From assembly GCF_011761185.1 (NCBI RefSeq), contig NZ_JAAOYM010000001.1, positions 3,968,001-4,032,000 on the forward strand: a stretch of DNA of 64,000 nucleotides, written 5' to 3'. Of the stretch, positions 19,194 through 29,061 are shown in pieces. The DNA comes from Saccharomonospora amisosensis (GTDB lineage Bacteria; Actinomycetota; Actinomycetes; Mycobacteriales; Pseudonocardiaceae). Position numbers and translations under genes: made by a program. The notes under the pieces are model-generated. The model saw only the letters and a program-made list of their open reading frames with translations. It ran no database searches and had not been told where the DNA came from. How positions within the stretch are numbered: position 1 is the stretch's first letter; the number at the start of each line of letters is the position of its first letter.

Positions 19194-20402
19194 CTACTTC
19201 CCTCCCGTGCTGATAGCAAGGGCGCGCTCGCGCGCCCACTGTTCCGCGGCGAAGACGTCCTCGACGTCGCGAGGCTGCGCGCGCCACTCGTCGGCCGACT
19301 CCACCACCTGTTGCACAGTGTCCACGATGGACGTGAAACCGGTGTTCTGCGCGAGGAAGGCGGACACCAGTTCCTCGTTGGCGGCGTTGAACACGGCGGG
19401 AAGGCAGCCGCCCACCGATCCGACGTGCCTGGCTAGCTCTACGGCGGGGAACGCCTCGGCGTCCAGCGGCTCGAACGTCCAAGCCGCCGCCTCGTCCCAC
19501 CGGCACGCCTTCGCGGCGCCCGGCACGCGGTTTGGCCAGTGCAGTGCCAGCGCGATGGGCAGCCGCATGTCGGGCGGGCTGGCCTGCGCCAGCGTCGAAC
19601 CGTCGACGAAGGTCACCATCGAATGCACGATCGACTGCGGGTGCACCACGACGTCGATGCGTTCGCACGGGATGTCGAACAGCAGATGTGCCTCGATGAG
19701 TTCAAGTCCCTTGTTCACCATCGTGGCGGAGTTGATGGTGACCAACGGGCCCATCGCCCACGTGGGATGTGCCAGGGCGTCGTCGACCGTGACACCTGCC
19801 ATCTGCTCGCGCGTGCGCCCACGGAAGGGCCCACCCGAGGCGGTCAGCACCAACCGGTCGACCTCGACTGCCGATCCCGCTCGTAGCGCCTGCGCGAGCG
19901 CGGAATGCTCGGAGTCCACAGGGACCAGCTGTCCCGGCCCTGCCGCGTCCAGCACGAGCGGCCCACCCGCGATCAGCGACTCCTTGTTCGCCAGCGCCAG
20001 CGTCGCGCCGGTCTCCAGCGCGCGAAGGGTGGGAACCAACCCCTGCGATCCAGGCATGCCGTTGAGCACCACGTCGGCGGCCGCGGTGTCGATCAGTTCC
20101 AGTACGGCGTCCGGCCCCGCGAACACCCGTGGCAGCCGGAACTCGCCCTTGGCGTACCCCCGCCGCTGCGCCTCGGTGTAGAGCGCCAACTGCAGGTCCT
20201 CCACCGCGGTGGACTTCGTCACGGCCACCGCCGCCGCGCCGTGCGCGACGACCTGCGCGGCCAGCGCCTGCGGGTCCGACCCGCCCGCCGCGATCCCGGC
20301 GACGCGGAAAAGGCCGGGGTTGCGGCCGACGATGTCGAGCGCCTGCGTGCCGATGGAACCGGTCGAGCCGAGAATGAGAACGCTCCGTGGTTGCCCGCTC
20401 AC
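19194..20402 (-). CDS. dxr: 1-deoxy-D-xylulose 5-phosphate reductoisomerase
   Basis: NADPH- and metal-dependent conversion of DXP to MEP, the committed step of the MEP pathway. The 402-residue enzyme shows the Rossmann [11 protein letters not shown] (12-22), the metal/substrate site VDSEHSAL, the ASGGPFRG loop, and [13 protein letters not shown]. Stop and rip1 start are three bases apart, so dxr is the first gene of a dxr-rip1-ispG-LLM-AraC-VOC transcript. Confidence 0.96.
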   Translation of the reverse strand: MSGQPRSVLILGSTGSIGTQALDIVGRNPGLFRVAGIAAGGSDPQALAAQVVAHGAAAVAVTKSTAVEDLQLALYTEAQRRGYAKGEFRLPRVFAGPDAVLELIDTAAADVVLNGMPGSQGLVPTLRALETGATLALANKESLIAGGPLVLDAAGPGQLVPVDSEHSALAQALRAGSAVEVDRLVLTASGGPFRGRTREQMAGVTVDDALAHPTWAMGPLVTINSATMVNKGLELIEAHLLFDIPCERIDVVVHPQSIVHSMVTFVDGSTLAQASPPDMRLPIALALHWPNRVPGAAKACRWDEAAAWTFEPLDAEAFPAVELARHVGSVGGCLPAVFNAANEELVSAFLAQNTGFTSIVDTVQQVVESADEWRAQPRDVEDVFAAEQWARERALAISTGGK

Positions 20403-20556
20403 GCATTCACTCTTCCATGTCCGGGCCGCCGAGGGACGGAACCCGCGCAGCTGTCATCGTGACCATTGTCGTCACCATTGTCGCGGACGGCCCCCAAGGG
20501 CTCGTAACAGGCATGTGCGATCATCGAACCGCAGGTGAGACACGTGAGGAGTCATC
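20403..20556. promoter_or_regulatory. Divergent dxr / DUF2631 control region
   Basis: The 154-base gap between the divergent dxr and DUF2631 genes contains two direct copies of ACCATTGTCG (20462-20471 and 20474-20483), 12 bases apart, and the overlapping short inverted repeat GTGAC/GTCAC. No clear -35/-10 pair was identified. A regulator-binding role is inference only. Confidence 0.3.
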
Positions 20557-20817
20557 GTGGCAGGAAAGACTGTCGAGAAGCGCACCGGAACCGACGTTGA
20601 CACCCGCGACGAGCCGTCGGTCGAGTGGGGCTGGCACGGCACCTTCCCGAAGGCGGCCAGGGCCGGGGGTTGGTTCACCGCGTTCGTACTGTTCATGATG
20701 CTCATCGGTAACCACGAGGGTCAGACGGAGAACATCTGGCTGGTCGGACTCGGCTCGGCCCTCGTGCTCGGCCTGCTGTACGACATGGCACGGCGTCGCA
20801 CCGCCTGGCGGCGCTGA
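20557..20817 (+). CDS. DUF2631 small membrane protein
   Basis: 86 residues with two predicted membrane segments (about 33-46, FTAFVLFMMLIGNH, and 56-72, IWLVGLGSALVLGLLYD) and a basic C terminus (MARRRTAWRR). The motif VEWGWHG before the first segment is typical of this actinobacterial family, found near dxr also in mycobacteria (Rv2876 type). Function unknown. GTG start at 20557. Confidence 0.8.
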   Translation: MAGKTVEKRTGTDVDTRDEPSVEWGWHGTFPKAARAGGWFTAFVLFMMLIGNHEGQTENIWLVGLGSALVLGLLYDMARRRTAWRR

Positions 20818-20840
20818 CCCGGCGCGAACGGTCAGCCCAC

Positions 20841-21974
20841 TCACGAACCCTCCGCGGCCAACTGGCCGCATGCCGCGGCGATCTCCTGGCCGCGGGTGTC
20901 GCGGACGGTGCAGGTAATGCCGCCCGCGTTGACCCGGCGCACGAACTCGCGCTCCACCGGTTTCGGGCTGGCGTCCCACTTGCTGCCCGGCGTCGGGTTC
21001 AGCGGAATCACGTTGACGTGCGCCAGCCTGCCGAGGTGTTCGCGCAACAAGTCCGCCAGCAGGTCGGCCCTCCATGGCTGGTCGTTGACGTCCCTGATGA
21101 GGGCGTATTCGATGGAAACCCGGCGGCCGGTCGTGTCGGCGTAGTACCTGGCCGCGCGTAGCACCTCGGCCACCGGCCACCGGTTGTTGACGGGCACCAG
21201 CTCGTCGCGCAGCTCATCGTCGGGTGTGTGCAGCGACACCGCGAGCCGGACCTGCATCCGCTCGTCGGCCAGTTTCCTGATCGCGGGTGCGAGCCCCACG
21301 GTGGACACGGTGACCGATCGCTGCGAGATGCCGAGACCGGCAGGCGACGGTTCTGTGATCCTGCGCACGGCGGCGAGCACGCGGTTGTAGTTCGCCAGCG
21401 GCTCACCCATGCCCATGAACACGATGTTGGACAGCCTGCCCTCGGTCGGCGTGCCTTCGGAGTCGGGCATGAGCCCGTCTCGCAGCACGGCAGCGGCCGC
21501 ACGTACCTGGTCGACGATCTCGGCGGTGGACAGGTTTCGTTCCAGCCCACCCTGCCCCGTCGCGCAGAACGGGCAGGCCATGCCACAACCGGCCTGGCTG
21601 GAGATGCACAGCGTCGCGCGGTCCGGGTAACGCATCAACACGCTCTCCAGCAGCGTGCCGTCGTGCGCGCGCCACAGGGTCTTGCGTGTGCTGCCGCCGT
21701 CGCAGGTCACCGCGCGCACCTCGGTCAGCAGCGGCGGCAGCAGCTCGCCCACCAGTCGCTGGCGCGCCGAGGTGGGGATGTCGGTCATCGCGTGCGGGTC
21801 CGTGGTGAGCCGGGAGAAGTAGTGGTGGGAGAGCTGCTTGGCGCGAAACGGCCGCTCGCCGAGCGCGGCGACGGCATCGGCACGCTCGGCGACCGTCAGG
21901 TCGGCGAGGTGGCGAGGTGGCATGCCTCGGCGCGGGGCGTCGAAGACCAGGGGAAGGGCGGTGGAGCCAGTCAT
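20841..21974 (-). CDS. rlmN: Dual-specificity 23S rRNA A2503 / tRNA A37 methyltransferase
   Basis: Radical-SAM enzyme that installs 2-methyladenosine in 23S rRNA and some tRNAs. The 377-residue protein has the cluster motif C130-x3-C134-x2-C137 (CGMACPFC), SAM-binding [12 protein letters not shown], and near the C terminus [19 protein letters not shown] with the resolving Cys that forms the mixed disulfide. Convergent with the DUF2631 gene, 23 bases apart. Confidence 0.95.
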   Translation of the reverse strand: MTGSTALPLVFDAPRRGMPPRHLADLTVAERADAVAALGERPFRAKQLSHHYFSRLTTDPHAMTDIPTSARQRLVGELLPPLLTEVRAVTCDGGSTRKTLWRAHDGTLLESVLMRYPDRATLCISSQAGCGMACPFCATGQGGLERNLSTAEIVDQVRAAAAVLRDGLMPDSEGTPTEGRLSNIVFMGMGEPLANYNRVLAAVRRITEPSPAGLGISQRSVTVSTVGLAPAIRKLADERMQVRLAVSLHTPDDELRDELVPVNNRWPVAEVLRAARYYADTTGRRVSIEYALIRDVNDQPWRADLLADLLREHLGRLAHVNVIPLNPTPGSKWDASPKPVEREFVRRVNAGGITCTVRDTRGQEIAAACGQLAAEGS

Positions 21975-22064
21975 AACACTGCCAATTCTCCCACGGTGGA
22001 GTCAGGCGTCGGCATGCAGCGGGCAAAAGTCCTGAACTTCCGACACGAGAGCCACGGCCGCTGG

Positions 22065-22832
22065 TCATCCCCCCGGCCGCGACGAGCGAACCAGCCCGCC
22101 GGGCTTGCGCCGAAGCAGGATGCGGTAGCCCACGGGCAGTATCAGCTCGTCGTCCTCGGTTCCCGTGTTCAACTTCAGTGTCTCGGCGACGGCGCGCTCG
22201 GCGACCCTGGCGCTGAACTCGATCCGCAACACAGCCGCCATGCTCGCGCGGTCGGGAAACCGCCACCGCGTCTCCACGCGTAGACAGCTGAAGCCCTGCC
22301 GGGCGAAGAACGCGTCGACCACGTCTGGGTCGTAGCGCGGAAGGTCAGCCAGCATCCAGTCGCCGTACGGCCGGTGCCTGGTGTCGAGATCGACGATCGC
22401 GAGCACCCCGCCGGGCCGCAGCACGCGATCCGCCTCCCGCAGCCCCGGCTCACATCCCTGCCCGAAGAAGTAGGCGGTTCGGGCATGGACCATGTCGGCG
22501 CTGGCGTCCGCCAGCGGCAGCCGCTGTGCCGTGCCGCCGCGCACCGCGACCGTCGGATATCCCGCCAGCCTGTGCTTGGCTCTGCGCACCAGCGGTTCGT
22601 GCGGTTCGACACCGAATACCGAGCGCGCCGTCGCGGCGAACCGAGGCAGGTGGAAGCCGTCGCCGCAGCCGACGTCCACGACATCGGCTCCCTCCCAACA
22701 CACCTGTTCGGCGAGCCGGGACCAGATCACGTCGTCGGCATCCTGCGCGCGGTTCTCGAGCTCGTAGGTATCGGTGTAGTACCAGATGTTGGGGCTGGGT
22801 ACGACGTCCGTCCTGCGCAGAAGCCGTTTCAC
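22065..22832 (-). CDS. Class I SAM-dependent methyltransferase
   Basis: 255 residues with motif I VDVGCGDGFHLPRFA, an acidic loop FGVEPHE, and LRPGGVLAIVDLDT (motif III), the Methyltransf_11 pattern. The substrate is not evident. GTG start at 22832 (VKRLLRRTDV); a longer reading reaching 23045 would overlap the divergent VOC gene. It shares a divergent promoter region with that gene. Confidence 0.85.
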   Translation of the reverse strand: MKRLLRRTDVVPSPNIWYYTDTYELENRAQDADDVIWSRLAEQVCWEGADVVDVGCGDGFHLPRFAATARSVFGVEPHEPLVRRAKHRLAGYPTVAVRGGTAQRLPLADASADMVHARTAYFFGQGCEPGLREADRVLRPGGVLAIVDLDTRHRPYGDWMLADLPRYDPDVVDAFFARQGFSCLRVETRWRFPDRASMAAVLRIEFSARVAERAVAETLKLNTGTEDDELILPVGYRILLRRKPGGLVRSSRPGG

Positions 22833-22957
22833 CCGAACTAGCGTACAGAGACCCGCCGTTGACGTAAGATCATCCGCGCGAGGCGGCTCGGCGAGCCCAC
22901 CCATCGCCGCGACTCGCGCGAGCAGCCGGGCATGCCGCGTAGCCAAGGAGTTGTGCC

Positions 22958-23800
22958 ATGTCCGTCGGTGCCCAAGCCCACTGGAAGATCGCGGCGGGAA
23001 CACCGTGTTGGGTCGAGCTTGCGACAGCGAACGAGGCCTCGGCACGTCAGTTCTACGGCGAACTGTTCGGCTGGGACTTCCACGTCAAGCGTGATCCGGC
23101 GACCGCCAATCGCCGCTACGCGATCGCCCTACACGACGACCTGCAAGTCGCGGGCCTGTACCAGGCTGCCCGCGACCAGCCGACCGGTTGGAGCGTGCAC
23201 CTGGCGGTGAACAGCACCGTCACCACGGCCGAGTGGGTGGAGCATCTCGGCGGCGCGTTGACCTTGGGCCCTGTCGAGATCCCCGGCAGGGGCAGAATCC
23301 TGCACGCGGTGGACCCCAGCGGTGCACCGGTGGTGTTCTGGCAGCCGCCGCACGATTGGTACTTCCCCGAGGGCAGGCCGGGCATGTTCAGTGGCGCCGA
23401 CCTCAACACCCACGACGGTGCCAGCGCGGACAGCTTCTACTGCAGGCTCTTCGGGTTCAGCAGCAGGCAGATCGGCAGGGACGACATCGACTACGCGGAA
23501 TGGCGGCTGGGCCGCGACCCGGTGATCTACCGCTATGTCATGGACCCGAGATCACAGGGCACCGTCCCGCCACACTGGATGATCTACTTCCACGCCCACC
23601 CAGCACGCGGGGCCGACGCCCTCGCCGGACACGCGCTGATGCTCGGCGGAAGCGTGGTGACCGAGCCGTTCGACACCCCGTACGGACGCACGGCCGTACT
23701 CGCCGATCCAGGTGGTGCGGTGTTCTCGATCATTGATCAATCGCGTCCGGTCGACACCGGAGTCGGCAGGGCCGAGGTCGACGACCCCTACGACGACTGA
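22958..23800 (+). CDS. Two-domain VOC family protein
   Basis: The 280-residue protein consists of two VOC modules: one starting GTPCWVELATANEASARQFYGELFGWDF and one starting NTHDGASADSFYCRLFGFSS and ending GRTAVLADPGGAVFSIIDQ. This arrangement is the CFP32/Rv0577-like group of actinobacterial proteins linked to extracellular or antigenic proteins, although no signal peptide is seen here. Enzymatic role unknown. AAGGAG lies upstream of the ATG at 22958. Confidence 0.88.
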   Translation: MSVGAQAHWKIAAGTPCWVELATANEASARQFYGELFGWDFHVKRDPATANRRYAIALHDDLQVAGLYQAARDQPTGWSVHLAVNSTVTTAEWVEHLGGALTLGPVEIPGRGRILHAVDPSGAPVVFWQPPHDWYFPEGRPGMFSGADLNTHDGASADSFYCRLFGFSSRQIGRDDIDYAEWRLGRDPVIYRYVMDPRSQGTVPPHWMIYFHAHPARGADALAGHALMLGGSVVTEPFDTPYGRTAVLADPGGAVFSIIDQSRPVDTGVGRAEVDDPYDD

Positions 23801-23940
23801 CGAGGACTAGCGAGGACTAGCGAGGACCGGCACTGCCGCGCCCGGGCGGCGCGGGAGCGTAGTGTCCCTACAGCATGTCGGCTCGGCATGTCGGATCAGC
23901 GTTGCCTGCTTGACGGCGCTGCTTGACGACGCTGATTGAC
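23801..23940. repeat. Short tandem repeats between VOC gene and cdsA
   Basis: Two small direct repeats lie between the convergent genes. GAGGACTAGC occurs twice in a row followed by GAGGAC just after the VOC stop (about 23802-23826). A roughly 12-base unit resembling GCTGCTTGACGAC is repeated about three times up to the cdsA stop (about 23905-23941). They look like replication-slippage products; no function is visible. Confidence 0.45.
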
Positions 23941-24858
23941 TCAGCCCGGGACGAACGCGCTCAGCAACAACCAGGACACCACGGCGGACGGCAACAGCGA
24001 GTCGAGCCGGTCCATCAGCCCGCCGTGGCCCGGCAAGGTGGTGCCCATGTCCTTGATGCCGAGATCGCGCTTCATCAGCGACTCCATCAAGTCGCCGAGT
24101 GTCGCGGTGAGCACGATCGCGGCCCCGAACAGCACGCCCTGCCACGCCTGCCCTTCCAGCAACAGCACCAGCGACAACGCACCCGCGAGGACACCGGTCG
24201 TCAGTGAGCCCCCGAAGCCCTCCCAAGTCTTCTTCGGACTGATCGACGGCGCCATCGGGTGTCTGCCCCTGAGCACACCCGCCGCGTAGCCACCGGTATC
24301 CGAGGCGACGACCACGATCATGAAGGACAGCACCCTGCCAACGCCGTCGTCGGGCGGCACCAGCATCGCGGCGAACGAGGCGAACAGCGGCAGGTAGGCG
24401 GCCGCGAAGACCGACGCACCGACGTCACGCACGTAGCCCTTCGCGCCGGCGGGCAGCCGCCACAGCAGGCACACCAGCACGGTGAGCACGAACGCCGTAA
24501 CGGCGCCCTCGCGGCCGAAGGGCCACGCGAGCCAGATCATCGCCTGACCACCGACGAGCACCGGCACCAGCGCGATCCGGATTCCCGCCGCCTTACGGAA
24601 GGCGTTGGCCAGTTCGAACGTGCCAACGGCGATCGCGGCGGCGACGATCCCGATGAACACGTACCGCACGGTGAACAGCGAAACCAGGATCGCCGCCCCC
24701 AGTACCACGCCGACGGCGATCGCCGCGGGAAGATCTCGTCCCGCGCGCGACGGCTTCCTCCCAGACGGCCTCGCCGGTTCCGACGGACCGTCCGGCTCGG
24801 CGCGTTGGCCCTCCTCGCCGCCTTCGCGCCTCTGCTGGTCGTCGCTCACCTTAGTCAT
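23941..24858 (-). CDS. cdsA: Phosphatidate cytidylyltransferase (CDP-diacylglycerol synthase)
   Basis: Makes CDP-diacylglycerol, precursor of all phospholipids, at the membrane. The 305-residue protein has a charged N terminus followed by about eight membrane segments and the family signature near the C terminus (SPKKTWEGFGG; GDLMESLMKRDLGIKDMG; GHGGLMDRLDSLL). Its start overlaps the frr stop by one base. Third gene of pyrH-frr-cdsA. Confidence 0.95.
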   Translation of the reverse strand: MTKVSDDQQRREGGEEGQRAEPDGPSEPARPSGRKPSRAGRDLPAAIAVGVVLGAAILVSLFTVRYVFIGIVAAAIAVGTFELANAFRKAAGIRIALVPVLVGGQAMIWLAWPFGREGAVTAFVLTVLVCLLWRLPAGAKGYVRDVGASVFAAAYLPLFASFAAMLVPPDDGVGRVLSFMIVVVASDTGGYAAGVLRGRHPMAPSISPKKTWEGFGGSLTTGVLAGALSLVLLLEGQAWQGVLFGAAIVLTATLGDLMESLMKRDLGIKDMGTTLPGHGGLMDRLDSLLPSAVVSWLLLSAFVPG

Positions 24859-25415
24859 CAGACCTCGAGCAGCTCTGTTTCCTTGTGTTTCACCAGCTCG
24901 TCGACCTGATGCACGTACTTGTCGGTGAGGTTTTGCAGTTCCTTCTCGGCGCGGGCGACGTCGTCCTCGCCCGCCTCGCCGTCCTTGGCGATGCGGTCGA
25001 GTTCCTCCTTGGCCTTGCGACGCACGCTGCGGATGGAGATCCGCGCGTCCTCCCCCTTGCTCTTGGCGACCTTCACCATCTCCTTGCGCCGTTCCTCGGT
25101 CAGCTGCGGGATCACGACGCGGATGATGGTGCCGTCGTTAGTCGGATTCACGCCAAGGTCGGAGTCCCGGATCGCCTTCTCGATCGCGTTGAGCTGCGAG
25201 GCGTCGTACGGCTTGACCACCGCCATCCGGGCCTCGGGGATGTTGATGCTGGCGAGCTGGTTCAGCGGTGTCGGTGCACCGTAGTACTCGACGACGATGC
25301 GGGAGAACATCGCGGGCGTAGCTCTCCCGGTGCGCACCGACGACAGATCATCCTTCGCGACGGAAACCGCCTTCTCCATCTTCTCTTCGGCATCGAAGAG
25401 GGTCTCGTCGATCAC
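24858..25415 (-). CDS. frr: Ribosome recycling factor
   Basis: Splits post-termination ribosomes together with EF-G. 185 residues, the normal length, beginning with [17 protein letters not shown] and containing [25 protein letters not shown] and [24 protein letters not shown], all conserved RRF segments. Two bases separate it from pyrH, so the pair is co-transcribed. Confidence 0.97.
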   Translation of the reverse strand: MIDETLFDAEEKMEKAVSVAKDDLSSVRTGRATPAMFSRIVVEYYGAPTPLNQLASINIPEARMAVVKPYDASQLNAIEKAIRDSDLGVNPTNDGTIIRVVIPQLTEERRKEMVKVAKSKGEDARISIRSVRRKAKEELDRIAKDGEAGEDDVARAEKELQNLTDKYVHQVDELVKHKETELLEV

Positions 25416-25417
25416 GG

Positions 25418-26167
25418 CTACTCCAGGTGTGTGGGTGTACTGACGAGTGTGCCGATCCTCTCACCACTCACCGCCCGTGCGATGTTGCCCTCGGTGAGGA
25501 GGTTGAAAACGATGATCGGCATGTTGTTGTCCATGCACAGGCTGAAGGCCGTGGCGTCGGCGACCTTGAGTCCCTGTTCGAGGACCTCGCGGTGGCTGAT
25601 CTCTTCGAACAGCTTCGCGCCGGGGTCACGCTTGGGATCGGCGGTGTAGACGCCGTCCACGGCCTTGGCCATCAGCACGACGTCGCAGCCGATCTCCAAC
25701 GCCCGTTGGGCGGCGGCGGTGTCCGTGGAGAAGTACGGCATCCCGGTGCCCGCGCCGAAGATCACCACACGCCCCTTCTCGAGGTGCCGTTCGGCCCTGC
25801 GCGGGATGTAGGGCTCTGCGACCTGTCCCATCGTGATCGCGGTCTGGACTCGGGTGGGTACGCCCTCCTTCTCGAGGAAGTCCTGCAACGCCAGCGAGTT
25901 CATCACCGTGCCGAGCATCGCCATGTAGTCGGCCCGATCACGATCCATGCCACGCTGGGAAAGCTCAGCACCCCGGAAGTAGTTGCCGCCGCCGATGACG
26001 ACAGCCATCTGCACGCCGGTGCGCACGACATCGGCGATCTGGACGGCGACGGAATGCACCACGTCAGGGTCCACCCCCACCGCTCCCCCGCCGAACATCT
26101 CGCCGCCGAGCTTGAGCAGCACCCGCCGGTAGCCACGACCGAGCTTGCCGCCGCCGACCTCGTTCAT
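25418..26167 (-). CDS. pyrH: UMP kinase
   Basis: Phosphorylates UMP to UDP in pyrimidine synthesis. 249 residues from the ATG at 26167: [47 protein letters not shown] and [13 protein letters not shown] are the conserved amino-acid-kinase fold motifs. A longer reading to 26254 runs into the terminator hairpin and is not used. Heads pyrH-frr-cdsA. Confidence 0.96.
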   Translation of the reverse strand: MNEVGGGKLGRGYRRVLLKLGGEMFGGGAVGVDPDVVHSVAVQIADVVRTGVQMAVVIGGGNYFRGAELSQRGMDRDRADYMAMLGTVMNSLALQDFLEKEGVPTRVQTAITMGQVAEPYIPRRAERHLEKGRVVIFGAGTGMPYFSTDTAAAQRALEIGCDVVLMAKAVDGVYTADPKRDPGAKLFEEISHREVLEQGLKVADATAFSLCMDNNMPIIVFNLLTEGNIARAVSGERIGTLVSTPTHLE

Positions 26168-26217
26168 CTTCGCCTCCGCCGACTGTCGTGCTGGTGTGTA
26201 CCGCGGTCTCTCACAAC

Positions 26218-26255
26218 TGTGCCCCGCCTCCTGAACTGGCGGGAGACGGGGCACA
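26218..26255 (-). terminator. Terminator hairpin downstream of tsf
   Basis: Perfect 9-bp outer stem TGTGCCCCG (26218-26226) / CGGGGCACA (26247-26255) with an additional CTCC/GGAG inner stem. It lies 16 bases after the tsf stop and upstream of pyrH. There is no U-run, as is usual in GC-rich actinobacteria. It would separate rpsB-tsf from pyrH-frr-cdsA. Confidence 0.75.
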
Positions 26256-26270
26256 TGTGCCGTGCTCGGT

Positions 26271-27086
26271 CTACTGCTGGCCGACCTCGAAGCGAACGAA
26301 CCGGGTCACGGTGACGCCCGCCGCGTCGAGCAGAGCCTTGACCGTCTTCTTGCTGTCGGTGACCGACGGCTGCTCGAGCAGGACCACGTCCTTGAAGAAC
26401 GCGTTGACCTTGCCTTCGACGATCTTCGGCAGCGCCTGCTCGGGCTTGTTCTCCTCGCGGGCGGTCTGCTCGGCGATGCGCCGCTCGTTCTCGACCGCGT
26501 CCGCGGGCACGTCGTCCCTGGTCAGGTACCGGGGCTTGAGCGCGGCCACCTGCAGCGCCGCGTTACGGGCGGCGTCGGCGTCGTCGCCGGTGTACTCCAC
26601 CAGCACACCGACCGCGGGCGGTAGCCCCGCACCCCGGCGGTGCAGGTAGGTGCTGACCTTGCCGTCGAAGACCGCCACGCGGCGCAGCTCCAGTTTCTCG
26701 CCGATCTTGGCGGACAGCTCCTGGATGAGCTCGTTCACGGTCTTGCCGTCGACCTCGGCGAGCTTGAGCTGCTCGACGTCGTCGGTGCGCGCCTGCTTGG
26801 CAGCCTCGACGATCTTGTCGGCGAGCTGGACGAATTCCTCGTTCTTGGCGACGAAGTCGGTCTCGGAGTTGAGCTCGATCAGCACGCCGCCGTCACCGGC
26901 GACGAGGCCCTCGGCGGTCGCTCGCTCCGCGCGCTTGCCGACATCCTTCGCACCTTTGATGCGCAGGTACTCGACAGCCTTGTCGAAGTCGCCCTCGTTC
27001 TCCTCGAGCGCCTTCTTGCAGTCCATCATGCCGGAGCCGGTGAGCTCGCGGAGGCGCTTGACGTCTGCCGCGGTGTAGTTCGCCAT
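26271..27086 (-). CDS. tsf: Translation elongation factor Ts
   Basis: Nucleotide-exchange factor for EF-Tu. 271 residues beginning [29 protein letters not shown], the signature EF-Ts N terminus, with [25 protein letters not shown] as the core segment (read in parts). Start at ATG 27086; the upstream in-frame extension is non-conserved. Located 52 bases after rpsB, the usual rpsB-tsf operon. Confidence 0.97.
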   Translation of the reverse strand: MANYTAADVKRLRELTGSGMMDCKKALEENEGDFDKAVEYLRIKGAKDVGKRAERATAEGLVAGDGGVLIELNSETDFVAKNEEFVQLADKIVEAAKQARTDDVEQLKLAEVDGKTVNELIQELSAKIGEKLELRRVAVFDGKVSTYLHRRGAGLPPAVGVLVEYTGDDADAARNAALQVAALKPRYLTRDDVPADAVENERRIAEQTAREENKPEQALPKIVEGKVNAFFKDVVLLEQPSVTDSKKTVKALLDAAGVTVTRFVRFEVGQQ

Positions 27087-27138
27087 CGTGCGTGTTCCGT
27101 TCCTTCGTGAGGTCCGTGGGTGAAGTGGTCGACTTCGG

Positions 27139-27969
27139 TCAGGACGCCGTCGGCTGCCCTGAGGAGGCGCCCGCGTCGGAGCCCGCCAGCAGTTCCTGTT
27201 CCCACTCAGGCAGCGGCTCGTCCGTTGCAACACCGGGGGCCTGCGGCTTGTCCTCGCCCTCGGGGGCGGCGCCGTTGCGACCGGAGCGAGCCATCAGACC
27301 GGCGGCCGCGGCCTCGGCGACGACCTTCGTCAGCAGTGCCGCCGAGCGGATCGCGTCATCGTTGCCCGGGATCGGGTAGTCGACCTCGTCCGGGTCGCAG
27401 TTGGTGTCGAGGATCGCGACGACGGGGATGTTGAGCTTGCGAGCCTCGCCGACCGCGATGTGTTCCTTCTTGGTGTCCACGATCCACACCGCGCTCGGCA
27501 CCTTGGCCATGTCCCTGATCCCGCCGAGGGTCTTCTCCAGCTTGTCCTTCTCGCGGGTGAGGGTGAGGATCTCGCGCTTGGTCAGTCCCTGGAAACCGCC
27601 GGTCTGCTCCTGCGACTCCAGTTCCTTCAGCCGCTGCAGACGCTTGTGCACGGTCTGGAAGTTCGTCAGCATCCCGCCGAGCCAGCGCTGGTTCACGAAC
27701 GGCATGCCCACGCGCAGCGCCTCGTTGGCGATGGCCTCCTGGGCCTGCTTCTTCGTGCCGACGAACAGGATCGTGCCACCGTGCGCGACCGTCTCCTTGA
27801 CGAACTCGAACGCGCGGTCGATGTAGGAGAGGGTCTGCTGCAGGTCGATGATGTAGATGCCGTTGCGCTCGGTGAGGATGTAGCGCTTCATCTTCGGGTT
27901 CCAGCGTCGAGTCTGGTGCCCGAAGTGCACGCCGGAATCGAGCAACTGCTTCATGGTGACGACGGCCAT
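27139..27969 (-). CDS. rpsB: 30S ribosomal protein S2
   Basis: 276 residues from the ATG at 27969 ([27 protein letters not shown]). Conserved S2 landmarks: [21 protein letters not shown], and [20 protein letters not shown]. The C-terminal 50 residues are an Ala/Gly/Glu-rich tail typical of actinobacterial S2. First gene of rpsB-tsf with a long upstream region. Confidence 0.97.
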   Translation of the reverse strand: MAVVTMKQLLDSGVHFGHQTRRWNPKMKRYILTERNGIYIIDLQQTLSYIDRAFEFVKETVAHGGTILFVGTKKQAQEAIANEALRVGMPFVNQRWLGGMLTNFQTVHKRLQRLKELESQEQTGGFQGLTKREILTLTREKDKLEKTLGGIRDMAKVPSAVWIVDTKKEHIAVGEARKLNIPVVAILDTNCDPDEVDYPIPGNDDAIRSAALLTKVVAEAAAAGLMARSGRNGAAPEGEDKPQAPGVATDEPLPEWEQELLAGSDAGASSGQPTAS

Positions 27970-28383
27970 GGCCGGATCCGCACCTCTTCTGTGTTGAGCG
28001 TGTCGAGCGCCTGCCCGGCACGCGGGGCCGGTTGTCGCGACTGCCCGGGTGGCCAGCCGCCCTGGTGCCGTGCCGACACTCGGACCCGTTGCCGCATCTG
28101 CCAACCACGGGACCGCCGAGCGCCGTCCGTTCCGTTGCCCCTACCCTCGAATTCCCTCGAATTCCCTCGAATTCCGAGACCGGGCGGAACGCACACGTGC
28201 ACGCGAAGTCAGTCTGTGCGTACACAGACCGCGTACGTGAGTGTACGCCGCACCCCCTGAGCCGCTCTAACCGGCGGCGCGTTGCCCGGTAGGCCTGTCC
28301 ACATCCATCCGTTTCCCACCCGGTTGTCCACAGCCCAGCACATTTCCCCTCCACCCCATCCCCTGCTGCGCCACCGTGGGTTC
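27970..28383. promoter_or_regulatory. rpsB / M23 peptidase divergent control region
   Basis: 414 bases without a gene. It contains three head-to-tail copies of CCCTCGAATT (28144-28173), two adjacent inverted repeats (GTCTGTG-CGTA-CACAGAC at 28212-28229; GCGTAC-GTGAGT-GTACGC at 28231-28248), a TACACT that could be an rpsB -10 (28245-28240, - strand, with weak TTAGAG 19 bases above), one exact DnaA-box 9-mer TTGTCCACA (28324-28332) and a one-mismatch copy CTGTCCACA (28295-28303). Functions are inferred. Confidence 0.45.
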
Positions 28384-29061
28384 ATGCACGGATCTCCCCC
28401 AATCACCCAGAGCGGCCCACTGCTGGCGCTACTGGCCGCCCTGCTCACCTGTCTGCCCGCGGCGGCGCCGCCATCGGCGCCGGCGAAGGTCACGGGCACG
28501 ACACCGCGGGCCGCGGTTCAGTCGCGGGAGCAGTTCGCGGCCGACCTCGGCAGACAGAGCCACCCCGGCTCGCAGTCCACCACACAGCTGACCCCACCAC
28601 GATCACCCGCCCGGCCACCGCCCAGCGAGGCGGCGCGGATGCGCTCGCGGTGGCCACTGTGGCCTCCACCCCCGGTGACGCGTGGTTTCGACGAGCTGCC
28701 ACATCCCTACGCGGCGGGGCATCGGGGCGTGGACCTGGCTGCCACCGCCGGGCAGCAGGTACTCGCGGCGGCGGACGGCACCGTCGTGTTCGCGGGCACG
28801 GTGGCGGGACGCGGGGTTGTGTCCATCGATCACGAAGGCGGGCTACGCACCACCTACCAACCGCTGCTGCCCACCGTGGCCGAGGGCGACCAGGTGACGG
28901 CGGGCCAGCCCCTAGGCACGGTCGTCGCAGGACACCCAGGCTGTCCCCAGCAGGTAGCCGCATGCCTGCACTGGGGGCTGCGCCGGGGCGAGGAGTACCT
29001 CGACCCGCTTCGCCTCGTGCTGGCTGGCCCGACTCTACGACTGAAACCGTGGCACCGGTGA
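28384..29061 (+). CDS. Secreted M23 (LytM-type) peptidase-like protein
   Basis: 225 residues with a signal peptide (hydrophobic 10-28, likely cut in the AAAPPSAPA region) and a C-terminal M23 domain from about 105. The first zinc motif HRGVD is intact (HxxxD). The second motif reads CLHWG: the zinc His is kept but the preceding catalytic His of HxH is Cys. It may therefore be a non-catalytic or altered LytM domain, perhaps an activator or peptidoglycan binder. Positional counterpart of Rv2891. ATG at 28384 fits the signal peptide. Confidence 0.88.
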   Translation: MHGSPPITQSGPLLALLAALLTCLPAAAPPSAPAKVTGTTPRAAVQSREQFAADLGRQSHPGSQSTTQLTPPRSPARPPPSEAARMRSRWPLWPPPPVTRGFDELPHPYAAGHRGVDLAATAGQQVLAAADGTVVFAGTVAGRGVVSIDHEGGLRTTYQPLLPTVAEGDQVTAGQPLGTVVAGHPGCPQQVAACLHWGLRRGEEYLDPLRLVLAGPTLRLKPWHR

